Shown: piece after piece, positions 1 through 6,644 of the stretch
How positions within the stretch are numbered: the stretch's first letter is position 1
Layout of the letters: each line of letters starts with the position of its first letter
Origin: Oscillibacter sp. CAG:241
GTDB taxonomy: Bacteria > Bacillota > Clostridia > Oscillospirales > Oscillospiraceae
Assembly (NCBI GenBank): GCA_000435975.1
Contig: FR884133.1
Location: 1 to 17,800, forward strand
Reading direction: 5' to 3'
Length of the DNA: 17,800 nucleotides
The notes under the pieces: generated by a model
What the model saw: only the letters and a program-made list of their open reading frames with translations
The model's database searches: none
Told to the model about the DNA's origin: nothing
Position numbers and translations under genes: made by a program

Positions 1-279
1 GTATTTTGTGGATACGGTAGGCCGAAACAAGAAGGCGAAAAAGGCGTACATGGACAAGCCGGAAACGCCGTCATCGGTATACATTCCGGCAAAGACCCAG
101 TCCGGGTGCTGCCGGATATATTCCGTGAAATACTTCTGCTGGGATTGGAGACTGTTCTCCTGCGCATCCTTCATGGTGGACACTCTGGCGTAAGCAGCGA
201 CCCGCTTCAAGAGTGTCGACTGCGACAGTAAGAGCGGTTTGGTGGGGAACTCAACCCGTGTAACCTTTTTCTGCGGCAA
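1..279 (-). pseudogene. Serine recombinase, N-terminal fragment (runs off window; probably truncated)
   Basis: The reading frame begins at TTG (277-279) behind a strong ribosome site, GGAGGTGAG at 285-293 on the minus strand, 5 nt away. It stays open for 93 codons to the window edge. Residues 26-74 fit the resolvase catalytic domain of large serine recombinases: RVAAYARVST (Arg32 and Ser34 are the expected active-site pair), SLQSQQKYF, then YTDDGVSG. In the family GVSG is followed by a T-x-T-x-R-x-x-F-type stretch. Here it is followed by LSMYAFFAFLFRP, which does not fit, so homology seems to end near position 57. Such enzymes integrate and excise mobile elements through a 5' phosphoserine link. 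The start overlaps the end of the SHOCT-like gene by 29 bp, suggesting coupled translation. The family call is firm; truncation is an inference, because the rest lies outside the window. Confidence 0.75.
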
Positions 280-445
280 CGCTTCTCACCTCCAATTCGC
301 CAATGGGGGCGCTGTATTTCTCTGCGGCAGCACGGAGCAAGGCCTGCACATCATTTTCTGAAATGTGCCCCATAGCGGCCAGCGTTGAGAAAATACTCTT
401 ACAGAGCCGGAAACACATTTCGGCTTCATATTCTGCCTGCGTCAT
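251..445 (-). CDS. SHOCT-like small protein next to recombinase
   Basis: This is a 64-aa protein starting MTQAEYEAEM. The start at 445 is chosen over one 7 codons upstream because GGAGG (complement of 453-457) sits 7 nt before it. The sequence holds a helix-rich N-terminus, then the pattern ISENDVQALLRAAAEKYSAP followed by IGEL. This resembles the short SHOCT-like proteins often found just upstream of serine recombinases in Firmicutes integrative elements. It is predicted to be soluble, with no membrane segment or signal. The recombinase ribosome site and start lie inside its 3' end, so both are probably made from one mRNA driven by the promoter at 470-497. The molecular role of such proteins in elements is not established. 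The gene is well supported; the family name is from memory of similar proteins. Confidence 0.75.
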   Translation of the reverse strand: MTQAEYEAEMCFRLCKSIFSTLAAMGHISENDVQALLRAAAEKYSAPIGELEVRSVAAEKGYTG

Positions 446-469
446 AGCGGCACCTCCTTCCAACACGAC

Positions 470-497
470 AGTATATTTTCGGGTCTGGGATAGTCAA
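470..497 (-). promoter_or_regulatory. Promoter for SHOCT-like gene and recombinase
   Basis: On the minus strand TTGACT (complement of 492-497) is followed after 16 bp by TATACT (complement of 470-475). This is close to the sigma-70 consensus and would start transcription near 463, about 18 nt before the SHOCT-like start codon. Just upstream, on the plus strand, AGTTATCA occurs twice with an 11-bp period (512-519 and 523-530), about one helical turn, which could be an operator. Confidence 0.65.
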
Positions 498-624
498 TGG
501 CTGGGGAGGAGAGTTATCAGAAAGTTATCATTTACGAAGTTTCCGGACAAAACGAAAGTGCACAGAAACTTGACATCCCCTGCCCATAATTATGGATTGT
601 TACGGCTTGACTATGATGAAATAT

Positions 625-680
625 TCAAAGTCTCTTTGCTGATTCGGAAAAATTTGCTTGAATCAGCAAAGAGACTTTGA
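625..680. repeat. 21-bp perfect inverted repeat (strong hairpin)
   Basis: Positions 625-645 and 660-680 are perfect reverse complements (each contains TTTGCTGATTC) around a 14-nt loop (646-659). There is no T-run after either arm, so it is not a standard intrinsic terminator. The inner 13 bp TTTGCTGATTCGG (635-647) recurs inverted at 731-743, and a shorter CTGATTC/GAATCAG pair lies at 711-717/733-739. It may be a structured RNA end, a protein-binding palindrome, or a remnant of a small mobile repeat. Confidence 0.8.
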
Positions 681-730
681 CTTACTTTGCACATTGAACA
701 TCGGTATCACCTGATTCATCAAAGAGCCAT

Positions 731-743
731 CCGAATCAGCAAA
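731..743 (-). repeat. Inverted copy of 13-bp motif TTTGCTGATTCGG
   Basis: CCGAATCAGCAAA is the exact reverse complement of 635-647, and its 11-bp core also appears at 660-670 in the same orientation. Three copies within 110 bp in non-coding DNA suggest a binding motif or repeat remnants rather than chance. No function can be assigned. Confidence 0.6.
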
Positions 744-903
744 CAAAATACCAAAGTGCAAACAGCAAAAACTGATTGCGCTATTGCTTGATCGAAAGTG
801 TGCCTCAGAAATCTGACTCCACGAAAATATTATCTGAAAACTGGAACGGAAAAAGTTTTTTAATGCGGATTTCAGCAGAAAAAATCAATATTTTTAGGAA
901 AAC

Positions 904-923
904 ATTGATAGTGTACTATCAAT
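904..923. promoter_or_regulatory. Palindromic operator candidate upstream of ATPase promoter
   Basis: ATTGATAGT (904-912) and ACTATCAAT (915-923) form perfect 9-bp arms around GT. The palindrome ends 5 bp before the -35 box at 929. It is placed where a dimeric regulator could control the ATPase gene. No regulator gene is visible nearby. Confidence 0.6.
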
Positions 924-928
924 AATCC

Positions 929-957
929 TTGACAAAAATTGATTTTGCGGATATTAT
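929..957 (+). promoter_or_regulatory. Promoter of the AAA ATPase gene
   Basis: TTGACA (929-934) is followed after exactly 17 bp by TATTAT (952-957). Transcription would begin near 964, only about 16 nt before the ATG at 980, with the ribosome site AAGGAG at 965-970. This also rules out the longer open frame that starts at the TTG inside the -35 box. Confidence 0.75.
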
Positions 958-979
958 ATTGAAAAAGGAGCTGATCTCA

Positions 980-2431
980 ATGGCGATTACAACAAAAGAG
1001 AGCATCCTCAAAGTTCTGAGTGCTTATAATCCGTGGTGGAAAACCGGGACAGTTAGCCCGCAGATGTCAAAAACCTACAAGAGGTTTGCATTTCACGAAG
1101 CGATGAAGCGGTTGACGGATAAAGGAATTCGCCGCTCTGTGGTTTTGACCGGGACGAGACGCGTTGGAAAAACAACCATCCAATACCAGATGATCGAAGC
1201 GCTGTTAAAGTCAGGTGTGGCACCGCAGAAAATTGTTTTTATTTCTTTGGATCATCCTATGCTGAAGCTCAGCCAATTTCAGGATGTTCTGGAGTGTTAT
1301 CATGAAAATATCTATGCAGAGCAGGATGCCTATTATTTCTTTGATGAGGTGCAGTACGCACAGGACTGGGATCGATGGTTAAAGATCATCTATGATACGC
1401 AACCCAATACACGTGTTGTTGCAACTGGCTCTGCCAGTCCGGCGTTGATGAAGGGCAGCAGAGAAAGTGGTGCCGGCCGTTGGACTGTTATACAAGTCCC
1501 AACGATGTCTTTTTATGAGTACTGTGAACTGCTGAATTTGGATCGCCCCAATATTGCCTCCGATTTGAAAGTAACAACATTGCTCCACAAAAGTCAAATT
1601 GAGCGGACTCAAATTATGATGCAGCTTTCCAAGGTTCAAAATCATTTTATGCGGTATTTGCAGGTTGGCGGTTTTCCGGAGTTGGCATTGGCTGACAATG
1701 ATTTGATGGCGCAGCAGATCATGCGAGAAGATGTTGTGGATAAAGTTCTTAAGCGTGATCTTCCCTCACTGTACAATATCCGTAACGCAACGGAGCTGGA
1801 GAGAATTTTCTTATACCTCTGCAATGTATCTTCGGAAATTGTATCGATTGAGGCAATTACGAAAGAACTGAACGGTGTATCTCGCACAACTGTAGAAAAC
1901 TATATTCAGTATCTGGAAAGTGCAAATTTGATTTATCAGAGTTGGCCGGTTGATATGGCAGGGAAAAAGGTATTAAAGGCGCGTCCTAAAATTTATATCG
2001 CCGATGCGGCAATTCGGAATGCTGTTTTGATGGATGATTCTGTTTTGACGGACCCTGTTGAGATGGGAAAGATTGTTGAAACGGCTGTTTACAAGCATGC
2101 CGCAGCGTTTTATTATCAATATGCTACTTCGGTGGGCTATTTTAGAGGTGGAAAAAAGGGCAAAGAAATTGATATTGTGGTGGACTATCCTAATACGAAA
2201 AACATCCTCATTGAAGTTAAATACAGAGAAGGTGCGCCAATTGCGGATGATGATGCGATCGTAGAATTGTGTGAGGAATCGTCGGCAGCAATAATTATAA
2301 CCAAGAATGCGGACGATTATGGAGTTCATAACACAAAGTGCGGTAAAGATCTACTACGAATTCCTGCATTTGCGTTCCTTTATTTGCTTGGGAATGCAGA
2401 AAAACATGGATACCGCGGAATGGAACAGTAA
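980..2431 (+). CDS. AAA_14/DUF4143 family ATP-binding protein
   Basis: This is a 483-aa protein starting at ATG 980, 9 nt after AAGGAG. The N-terminal P-loop domain shows Walker A GTRRVGKTT (58-66), Walker B YYFFDEVQ with D122-E123, and a sensor-like VVATGSAS (147-153). A winged-helix-like stretch follows (about 285-320: ISxELNGVSRTTVENYIQYLES type). The C-terminus carries the PD-(D/E)XK-like core typical of DUF4143 proteins: E367 in VETAVY, D398 in KEIDIV, and E412-x-K414 in LIEVKY. Such ATPases are common singletons in bacteria and archaea; their substrate is unknown, and nuclease activity is only suggested by the fold. The gene is AT-richer than the serA-cdsA region, stands alone with its own promoter, and lies beside a recombinase fragment, so horizontal acquisition is likely. 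Confidence 0.9.
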   Translation: MAITTKESILKVLSAYNPWWKTGTVSPQMSKTYKRFAFHEAMKRLTDKGIRRSVVLTGTRRVGKTTIQYQMIEALLKSGVAPQKIVFISLDHPMLKLSQFQDVLECYHENIYAEQDAYYFFDEVQYAQDWDRWLKIIYDTQPNTRVVATGSASPALMKGSRESGAGRWTVIQVPTMSFYEYCELLNLDRPNIASDLKVTTLLHKSQIERTQIMMQLSKVQNHFMRYLQVGGFPELALADNDLMAQQIMREDVVDKVLKRDLPSLYNIRNATELERIFLYLCNVSSEIVSIEAITKELNGVSRTTVENYIQYLESANLIYQSWPVDMAGKKVLKARPKIYIADAAIRNAVLMDDSVLTDPVEMGKIVETAVYKHAAAFYYQYATSVGYFRGGKKGKEIDIVVDYPNTKNILIEVKYREGAPIADDDAIVELCEESSAAIIITKNADDYGVHNTKCGKDLLRIPAFAFLYLLGNAEKHGYRGMEQ

Positions 2432-2496
2432 CATGCTCCGCATTTTGTCCCGCTTGTCCCATTGTCCCGGCGCTTCAAACCTGAACCCATAAAACA

Positions 2497-2525
2497 ATGC
2501 ACCACGCCCGCAAAGCATGGTGCAT
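2497..2525. terminator. Hairpin after ATPase gene (weak terminator candidate)
   Basis: ATGCACCA (2497-2504) pairs with TGGTGCAT (2518-2525) around a 13-nt loop, 65 bp after the ATPase stop. There is no T-run, so termination is uncertain. Confidence 0.35.
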
Positions 2526-2555
2526 CGTATCCATGAGCGGTAGATTTGCCATATC

Positions 2556-2589
2556 AAGCGGATGTAACTGTTTTCAGTTACATCCGCTT
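2556..2589. terminator. 15-bp perfect hairpin between converging genes
   Basis: Positions 2556-2570 (AAGCGGATGTAACTG) pair perfectly with 2575-2589 around a TTTT loop. It lies between the converging ATPase and serA genes. It is very stable but has no clear U-run on either side, so it is either a bidirectional stop or a palindromic repeat. Confidence 0.5.
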
Positions 2590-2594
2590 CCGTC

Positions 2595-2645
2595 TGTCAA
2601 AGAGAACCCCTGCTTTCGCCGCGTGAAAGCAGGGGTTCTTTGACA
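2595..2645. terminator. Long hairpin with 2-nt bulge
   Basis: The left arm 2595-2617 pairs with 2625-2645, leaving two unpaired bases in the left arm. About 21 bp are paired, including GAACCCCTGCTTTC against its complement. It is the second of two strong hairpins only 5 bp apart and probably contributes to termination between the converging genes. Confidence 0.5.
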
Positions 2646-2650
2646 AGCAC

Positions 2651-2679
2651 AAGGCTCCCCCTATGACAGGGGGAGCCTT
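2651..2679. terminator. GC-rich hairpin repeat downstream of serA
   Basis: AAGGCTCCCCCT (2651-2662) pairs perfectly with AGGGGGAGCCTT (2668-2679) around a 5-nt loop, 41 bp past the serA stop codon. This is a dispersed hairpin form common between genes of Oscillospirales. It probably ends the serC-serA transcript, though the U-run is short. Confidence 0.6.
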
Positions 2680-2720
2680 TGATCAGCAGGGAAGGGAGCG
2701 GGCAAGCCCGCCGAGCCCGG

Positions 2721-3626
2721 TTACATAGCCGCAATGATCTCCACGATCTCCTGACCGATGCGCTTCTGGGCCTCCACGGTAGCCGCGCCGATATGAGGCG
2801 TGCAGGACACCATGGGATGGCTGTACAGCGCCACGTTGCTGGCGGGCTCGTCGGCGTACACGTCCAGGCCGGCAGCCCGGACCTTGCCGGACTCCAGAGC
2901 GGCCAGCAGCGCATCCTCGTCCACGTTGCTGCCCCGGGAGGTGTTGATGATCACCACGCCGTCCTTCATCTTGGCAATGCGCTCGGCGTTGATGAGCGCG
3001 CCGCCGTCCACAGCGGGGGCGTGGACGGAGATGAAGTCGGACTTGGCCAGCAGCTCATCCATCTCCACATAGGGGATGTCCAGCTGCTCGGAGATCACGG
3101 GGATCTGATAGATATCGAAGGCGATGACCTTCATGCCGATGGCCTTGGCCATCACGCCCAGGTGCTGGCCGATGCGGCCGAAGCCCACGATGCCCAGGGT
3201 CTTGCCCTGCAGCTCAATGCCCTTGCCATAGGCCTTCTTCTCCCACTTGCCCTCGCGCATGGTGTGACCGGCGATGGACAGATACCGGGCGCAGGCGAAC
3301 ATATGGCCCATGGCCAGCTCTGCCACAGACTGGGAGGAGGCGCGGGGGGTATTCTTCACGTCGATGCCGTTGGCCTTGGCATAGTCCACGTCGATGTTGT
3401 CCACACCCACGCCGCCGCGGATGATCAGCTTCAGCTGGCCGCCCTTGGCCGCATCAATGTGCTCCTTGCGGACCTTGGTCTTGGAGCGGACCACGGCCAC
3501 GTCAAACCCGCGCAGGGCCTCGCCCAGCTGATCGGGCTCATAGAACTGCTCCACTACCTCATGGCCATGCTTCCGCAGCTGCGCCATAGCGGTCTTATCC
3601 ATACCGTCAGTAACCAGAATACGCAT
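2721..3626 (-). CDS. serA: D-3-phosphoglycerate dehydrogenase (short form)
   Basis: The 301-aa product oxidises 3-phosphoglycerate to 3-phosphohydroxypyruvate with NAD+, the first step of serine synthesis in the cytosol. The D-2-hydroxyacid dehydrogenase layout is clear: Rossmann motif GFGRIGQ (148-154), the region RGGVGVDNID (70-79), and the catalytic triad Arg231 (NTSRGS), Glu260 (YADEP) and His278 (TPHIGAAT). It ends right after the catalytic domain, so it lacks the C-terminal ACT domain through which serine inhibits longer SerA proteins; feedback control by that route is not expected. GGAAGGAG lies just before the ATG. It follows serC by 76 bp on the same strand, so both are probably co-transcribed. 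Other 2-hydroxyacid dehydrogenases look similar, but the serC neighbour makes SerA the best call. Confidence 0.92.
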   Translation of the reverse strand: MRILVTDGMDKTAMAQLRKHGHEVVEQFYEPDQLGEALRGFDVAVVRSKTKVRKEHIDAAKGGQLKLIIRGGVGVDNIDVDYAKANGIDVKNTPRASSQSVAELAMGHMFACARYLSIAGHTMREGKWEKKAYGKGIELQGKTLGIVGFGRIGQHLGVMAKAIGMKVIAFDIYQIPVISEQLDIPYVEMDELLAKSDFISVHAPAVDGGALINAERIAKMKDGVVIINTSRGSNVDEDALLAALESGKVRAAGLDVYADEPASNVALYSHPMVSCTPHIGAATVEAQKRIGQEIVEIIAAM

Positions 3627-3675
3627 CGTAATAATCTCCTTCCATAATACAAAATGTTGTTGGATATAGGGGGCA

Positions 3676-3692
3676 GGGGGACGCCGTCCCCC
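3676..3692 (-). terminator. Small GC hairpin between serC and serA
   Basis: GGGGGAC (3676-3682) pairs with GTCCCCC (3686-3692) around a 3-nt loop, 10 nt past the serC stop. On the minus strand no U-run follows, so it probably acts as an mRNA-stabilising or partial attenuating hairpin inside the serC-serA transcript rather than a full stop. Confidence 0.35.
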
Positions 3693-3702
3693 GTTTTGCG
3701 TG

Positions 3703-4791
3703 TTACTTGTGCTCTGCCTCGAACTTGGTCAGGAACTCCACCAGCGCCTGGGCGCCCTCGATGGGCATGGCGTTGTACACGGAGGCCCGCAGACCGCCCA
3801 CGGACTTATGGCCCTTCAGGTTGTCGAAGCCGGCCTCCTTGGAGGCGGCCACCACGGCGGCGTCCAGCTCCTTGTCGCCGGTGACGAAGGGGATGTTCAT
3901 CAGGCTGCGGTCCTGGGGCACCACGGCGCCCTTGAACAGCTTGGAGGAATCCAGGAAGTCATAGATGACCTGGGCCTTGGCGATGTTGCGCTTTTCCATT
4001 TCCTCCAGACCGCCGATGCTCAGCAGATACTTGAACACCTTGCCGCAGCAGTAGATGGCCCAGCAGTTGGGGGTGTTGTACATGCTGTCGTTGTCGGCAT
4101 GGGTCTTATACTTCATGTAAATGGGGGTCTTGGGATCCAGGTCGTCCCGGATCAGATCCTCCCGGATGATGACCACGGCCATGCCGGCGGGGCCCACGTT
4201 CTTCTGCACGCCGGCCCAGATCAGACCGTAGTCGGACACGTTGCAGGGCCGGGACAGGAACATGGAGGACTGGTCGGACACCAGCACGTGGCCCTTGGTG
4301 TTGGGCAGCTTGTGCCAGGTGGTGCCGTTGATGGTCTCGTTCTCGCAGATATAGACGTAGTCGGCGTCCTCGGGAATGTCCAGGTCGGAGCAGTCGGGGA
4401 TGTAGGAGAAGTTCTTGTCGGCGGAGGAGGCAACCACCTGCACCTCGCCGTACTTCTTGGCCTCGGCAATGGCCTTCTTGGACCATGCGCCGGTCTCCAC
4501 ATAGCAGGCCTTGCCGTTCTTCATCAGATTCATGGCCACCATGGCGAACTGCAGGGTGCCGCCGCCCTGGATAAACAGGACCTTGTAGTTATCGGGGATG
4601 TTCATCAGCTTGCGCAGGTCGGCCTGGGCCTCGTCGGCGATCTGCTGGAACACCTTGGAGCGGTGGCTCATCTCCATGACGCACATACCGCTGCCGCGGT
4701 AGTTCATCATCTCGTCGCGGATCTCCTCCAGCACGGGCTCCGGCATCATAGCAGGACCGGCGGAGAAGTTGAAAGTACGACCGTATTTCAT
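3703..4791 (-). CDS. serC: Phosphoserine aminotransferase
   Basis: The 362-aa PLP enzyme moves the amino group of glutamate to 3-phosphohydroxypyruvate, giving phosphoserine, the step after SerA. The N-terminus has the family start GRTFNFSAGPAMMPEPVLEE and the substrate-loop motif MEMSHRSK (39-46). FIQGGGTLQFAMVAMN (73-88) is the PLP phosphate region. The lysine that binds PLP is Lys197 in WAGVQKNVGPAG. Length is normal for the family. AGGAGG sits 9 nt before the ATG. It is the first gene of the serC-serA unit, with its own promoter at 4858-4886. No dedicated phosphoserine phosphatase gene (serB) is in the window. Confidence 0.96.
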   Translation of the reverse strand: MKYGRTFNFSAGPAMMPEPVLEEIRDEMMNYRGSGMCVMEMSHRSKVFQQIADEAQADLRKLMNIPDNYKVLFIQGGGTLQFAMVAMNLMKNGKACYVETGAWSKKAIAEAKKYGEVQVVASSADKNFSYIPDCSDLDIPEDADYVYICENETINGTTWHKLPNTKGHVLVSDQSSMFLSRPCNVSDYGLIWAGVQKNVGPAGMAVVIIREDLIRDDLDPKTPIYMKYKTHADNDSMYNTPNCWAIYCCGKVFKYLLSIGGLEEMEKRNIAKAQVIYDFLDSSKLFKGAVVPQDRSLMNIPFVTGDKELDAAVVAASKEAGFDNLKGHKSVGGLRASVYNAMPIEGAQALVEFLTKFEAEHK

Positions 4792-4857
4792 GTTGCTTTT
4801 CCTCCTGATTGTTGTGATAGGGTGTTTTGCGGTTTGTTCCTTTTGCTTCTATCTCAT

Positions 4858-4886
4858 AGTATACGGCAAATGTTCCCCAGAATCAA
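4858..4886 (-). promoter_or_regulatory. serC-serA promoter
   Basis: On the minus strand TTGATT (complement of 4881-4886) and TATACT (complement of 4858-4863) are 17 bp apart. Transcription would start near 4851, leaving a leader of about 60 nt that is too short for a T-box or other large riboswitch. Confidence 0.75.
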
Positions 4887-4981
4887 CAGGGAAAATCTCA
4901 AAAAATCAGCTTCCCTGAAAATTTTTCAGCTTCTCAGAAAAAACGAGAGAAAGGGGAGAGGCGGCAGCGTCCGGTTCCGGG

Positions 4982-5010
4982 TTGACAGGACCGCGCGACA
5001 GTGGTATCAT
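4982..5010 (+). promoter_or_regulatory. mgtE promoter
   Basis: TTGACA (4982-4987) and TATCAT (5005-5010) are exactly 17 bp apart. Transcription would begin near 5017, giving a leader of about 200 nt that contains the M-box. Confidence 0.8.
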
Positions 5011-5048
5011 GACAAAGCAATCGACTTTTATTCCAGAAAGAGGTGAGC

Positions 5049-5175
5049 AAAGTGAGCTTAGGTGACAGTTACGGGCGAAGTATTCAATGTGCCGCTGTGT
5101 CCGGCGCTTGCTTTGCGTCGGCTCGTACAGGTAAATAAAGGCCGGATATGACAGCACATTGCCCGGCTTCACTTT
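5049..5175 (+). promoter_or_regulatory. M-box (ykoK leader) Mg2+ riboswitch aptamer
   Basis: The mgtE leader folds into the M-box plan. P1: 5049-5057 (AAAGTGAGC) with 5166-5175, one bulged base. The conserved TTAGGTGA stretch (5058-5065) lies in the junction. P2: CGGGC 5072-5076 with GCCCG 5161-5165, continued by AATGTGC 5086-5092 with GCACATT 5154-5160. P4/P5: CTGT 5095-5098 with ACAG 5127-5130, then CCGGCGC 5101-5107 with GCGTCGG 5115-5121 (one G-U). The M-box folds around Mg2+ and represses Mg2+ transporter genes. Assignment rests on conserved bases, the helix order and the mgtE gene behind it; a covariance search would settle it. Confidence 0.8.
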
Positions 5176-5208
5176 CAATTAGGAACACGATGCGATTTTA
5201 ATTGAAAG
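5172..5208 (+). promoter_or_regulatory. Hairpin pairing the mgtE ribosome site (expression platform candidate)
   Basis: CTTTCAATT (5172-5180) pairs perfectly with AATTGAAAG (5200-5208). The right arm covers the first bases of the mgtE Shine-Dalgarno stretch AAAGGCGG (5205-5212). The left arm shares 5172-5175 with the 3' strand of aptamer helix P1, so the two structures compete at their edge. There is no U-run, which favours control of translation over termination. Confidence 0.6.
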
Positions 5209-5219
5209 GCGGTAATACC

Positions 5220-6635
5220 ATGGCAATGTTCAACGAAGACAAGAACCTCAAAAGCGGAGGCTGCGCGGATGAGATCGCGGCGCTGATAAGGGATGACCTT
5301 TCGCCGAAGATGATCCAGGAGCAGCTGGAGAACTATCATAACAGTGATATTGCCAAGTCCATGGAGCAGATGGACCGGCTTGGAAGGATGCGGCTGATCC
5401 GCTCCATTGAGCCGGACAAGCTGGCCGGTATTTTCAAGTATGTCGAGCCCCAGGAGGCGGCTGCCTTCCTGAAGGACATCGACACGGCAAGAGCTGTTTT
5501 CATTCTGGAAAAGATTGACCCGGATGCTGCGGCGGACATTCTGCGGGAACTGCCCGGCAGCGACAGGTCAGCGATGATCGGGCTGCTCAACGGAGCGCTG
5601 CGGAAAAAGATTGAGCTGCTGGTGTCGTTTGACGAGGACGAGATCGGCAGCAGAATGAGCGCCAATTTCATTTCGCTGGATTCGGAAATGACGGTGGGTC
5701 AGGCCACCCGGGCGCTTATGGACCAGGCGAAGGAAAACGATAATATCCAAATGCTCTTTGTGACGGCGGAAAACGGCTTTTTCTGCGGCACGGTGGAGCT
5801 GCGCGCTCTGCTTATTGCGGAAAAGAACGCGGCTATCGCGCCCCTTATCCAGCACAGATTCCCGTATGTCTACTGCAGCGAGCGCACGGAGGACTGTATC
5901 GAGCGGCTGAAAAGCTACTCGGAAAGCGCCATTCCCGTGCTGGATGCCTCCAACTGCATTCTCGGCGTCATCACCCTGAAGGACCTGGTGGAAGCGGTGG
6001 ACGACGAGATGAGCGACGACTATGCGAAGCTGGGCGGCCTTTCCGCGGAGGAGGATCTGCACGAGCCGCTGCGGGCAAGCCTGAAAAAGCGGATGCCCTG
6101 GCTGCTGGTGCTGCTGGTGCTGGGAATGGTTGTTTCAGGCGTTGTGGGCGCATTCGAGAAGGTCGTGTCCCGGCTGACGATCATTATGGCGTTCCAGTCG
6201 CTGATCCTGGATATGGCGGGAAATGTGGGAACGCAGTCGCTGGCTGTCACCATCCGTGTGCTGATGGACAAGGAGATCACCGCCCGGAAAAAGCTGGGCC
6301 TCGTCTGCAAGGAGATGCGGGTGGGGCTGTTCAGCGGGCTGATTCTGGGCAGTCTTTCCGTGCTGTTTGTGGGCGCTTACATCATGCTGGGCAAGGGATA
6401 TCCCGCCCAATATGCGTTTGCGGTTTCGGTGTGCATCGGTGCGGCGCTTCTGCTGGCCATGTTTATCTCCAGCGCCGTGGGAACGCTGATTCCCATGTTT
6501 TTCAAGCGAATCGGGGTGGACCCTGCCGTGGCCTCCGGGCCGCTGATTACCACCGTGAACGATCTGGTGGCTGTGGTCACCTACTATGGGCTCAGCTGGC
6601 TTCTGCTTCTCCAGGTGCTTCATCTGGGCAGCTGA
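5220..6635 (+). CDS. mgtE: Magnesium transporter MgtE
   Basis: The 471-aa membrane Mg2+ channel/transporter has the full MgtE layout: a helical cytosolic MgtE-N domain (about 20-130; repeats such as LRELPGSDRSAMIGLL), two CBS domains (about 135-260; VITLKDLVEAVDDE closes the second), a linking helix, and a C-terminal membrane domain with five predicted segments (from about 295). Family signatures in the pore region are NVGTQSLAVTIR and DPAVASGPLITTVND, the latter with Asp434 at the position of the Mg2+-binding pore aspartate. The cytosolic part normally closes the channel at high Mg2+. ATG 5220 is chosen over the upstream TTG 5202 because AAAGGCGG lies 7 nt before it. The M-box leader adds mRNA-level control. 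A terminator follows at 6645-6690. Confidence 0.95.
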   Translation: MAMFNEDKNLKSGGCADEIAALIRDDLSPKMIQEQLENYHNSDIAKSMEQMDRLGRMRLIRSIEPDKLAGIFKYVEPQEAAAFLKDIDTARAVFILEKIDPDAAADILRELPGSDRSAMIGLLNGALRKKIELLVSFDEDEIGSRMSANFISLDSEMTVGQATRALMDQAKENDNIQMLFVTAENGFFCGTVELRALLIAEKNAAIAPLIQHRFPYVYCSERTEDCIERLKSYSESAIPVLDASNCILGVITLKDLVEAVDDEMSDDYAKLGGLSAEEDLHEPLRASLKKRMPWLLVLLVLGMVVSGVVGAFEKVVSRLTIIMAFQSLILDMAGNVGTQSLAVTIRVLMDKEITARKKLGLVCKEMRVGLFSGLILGSLSVLFVGAYIMLGKGYPAQYAFAVSVCIGAALLLAMFISSAVGTLIPMFFKRIGVDPAVASGPLITTVNDLVAVVTYYGLSWLLLLQVLHLGS

Positions 6636-6644
6636 AGCAAAATG

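Larger units (their letters stand above)
446..979. other. AT-rich intergenic region between recombinase cassette and ATPase gene
   Basis: This 534-bp stretch holds no convincing gene. The only open frame crossing it (303-680, plus) is antisense to the small gene and lacks codon character. It contains the leftward promoter (470-497), a 21-bp perfect inverted repeat (625-645/660-680), repeated TTTGCTGATTC motifs, and the palindrome plus promoter of the ATPase gene (904-957). Base composition is far more AT-rich than the serA-cdsA region, as is common at the edge of acquired DNA. An attachment site could lie here, but none can be recognised without a reference empty site. Confidence 0.6.

Noticed and set aside
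303..680. 125-codon plus-strand frame ending in the 21-bp repeat
   Set aside because: Its first part is antisense to the SHOCT-like gene and the rest crosses a promoter and palindrome; no ribosome site or family resemblance.
625..743. CRISPR-like array
   Set aside because: The repeats are inverted, too short and unevenly spaced, and no cas genes are present.
2679..3647. 322-codon open frame on the plus strand
   Set aside because: It is antisense to serA, which has full catalytic motifs; long shadow frames are expected in GC-rich genes.
4792..4857. T-box or other riboswitch before serC
   Set aside because: The predicted leader is only about 60 nt and shows no T-box signature or terminator.
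3700..5046. 448-codon open frame on the plus strand
   Set aside because: Antisense to serC and running through two promoters; its Gly/His/Leu/Val-rich composition is typical of a shadow frame.
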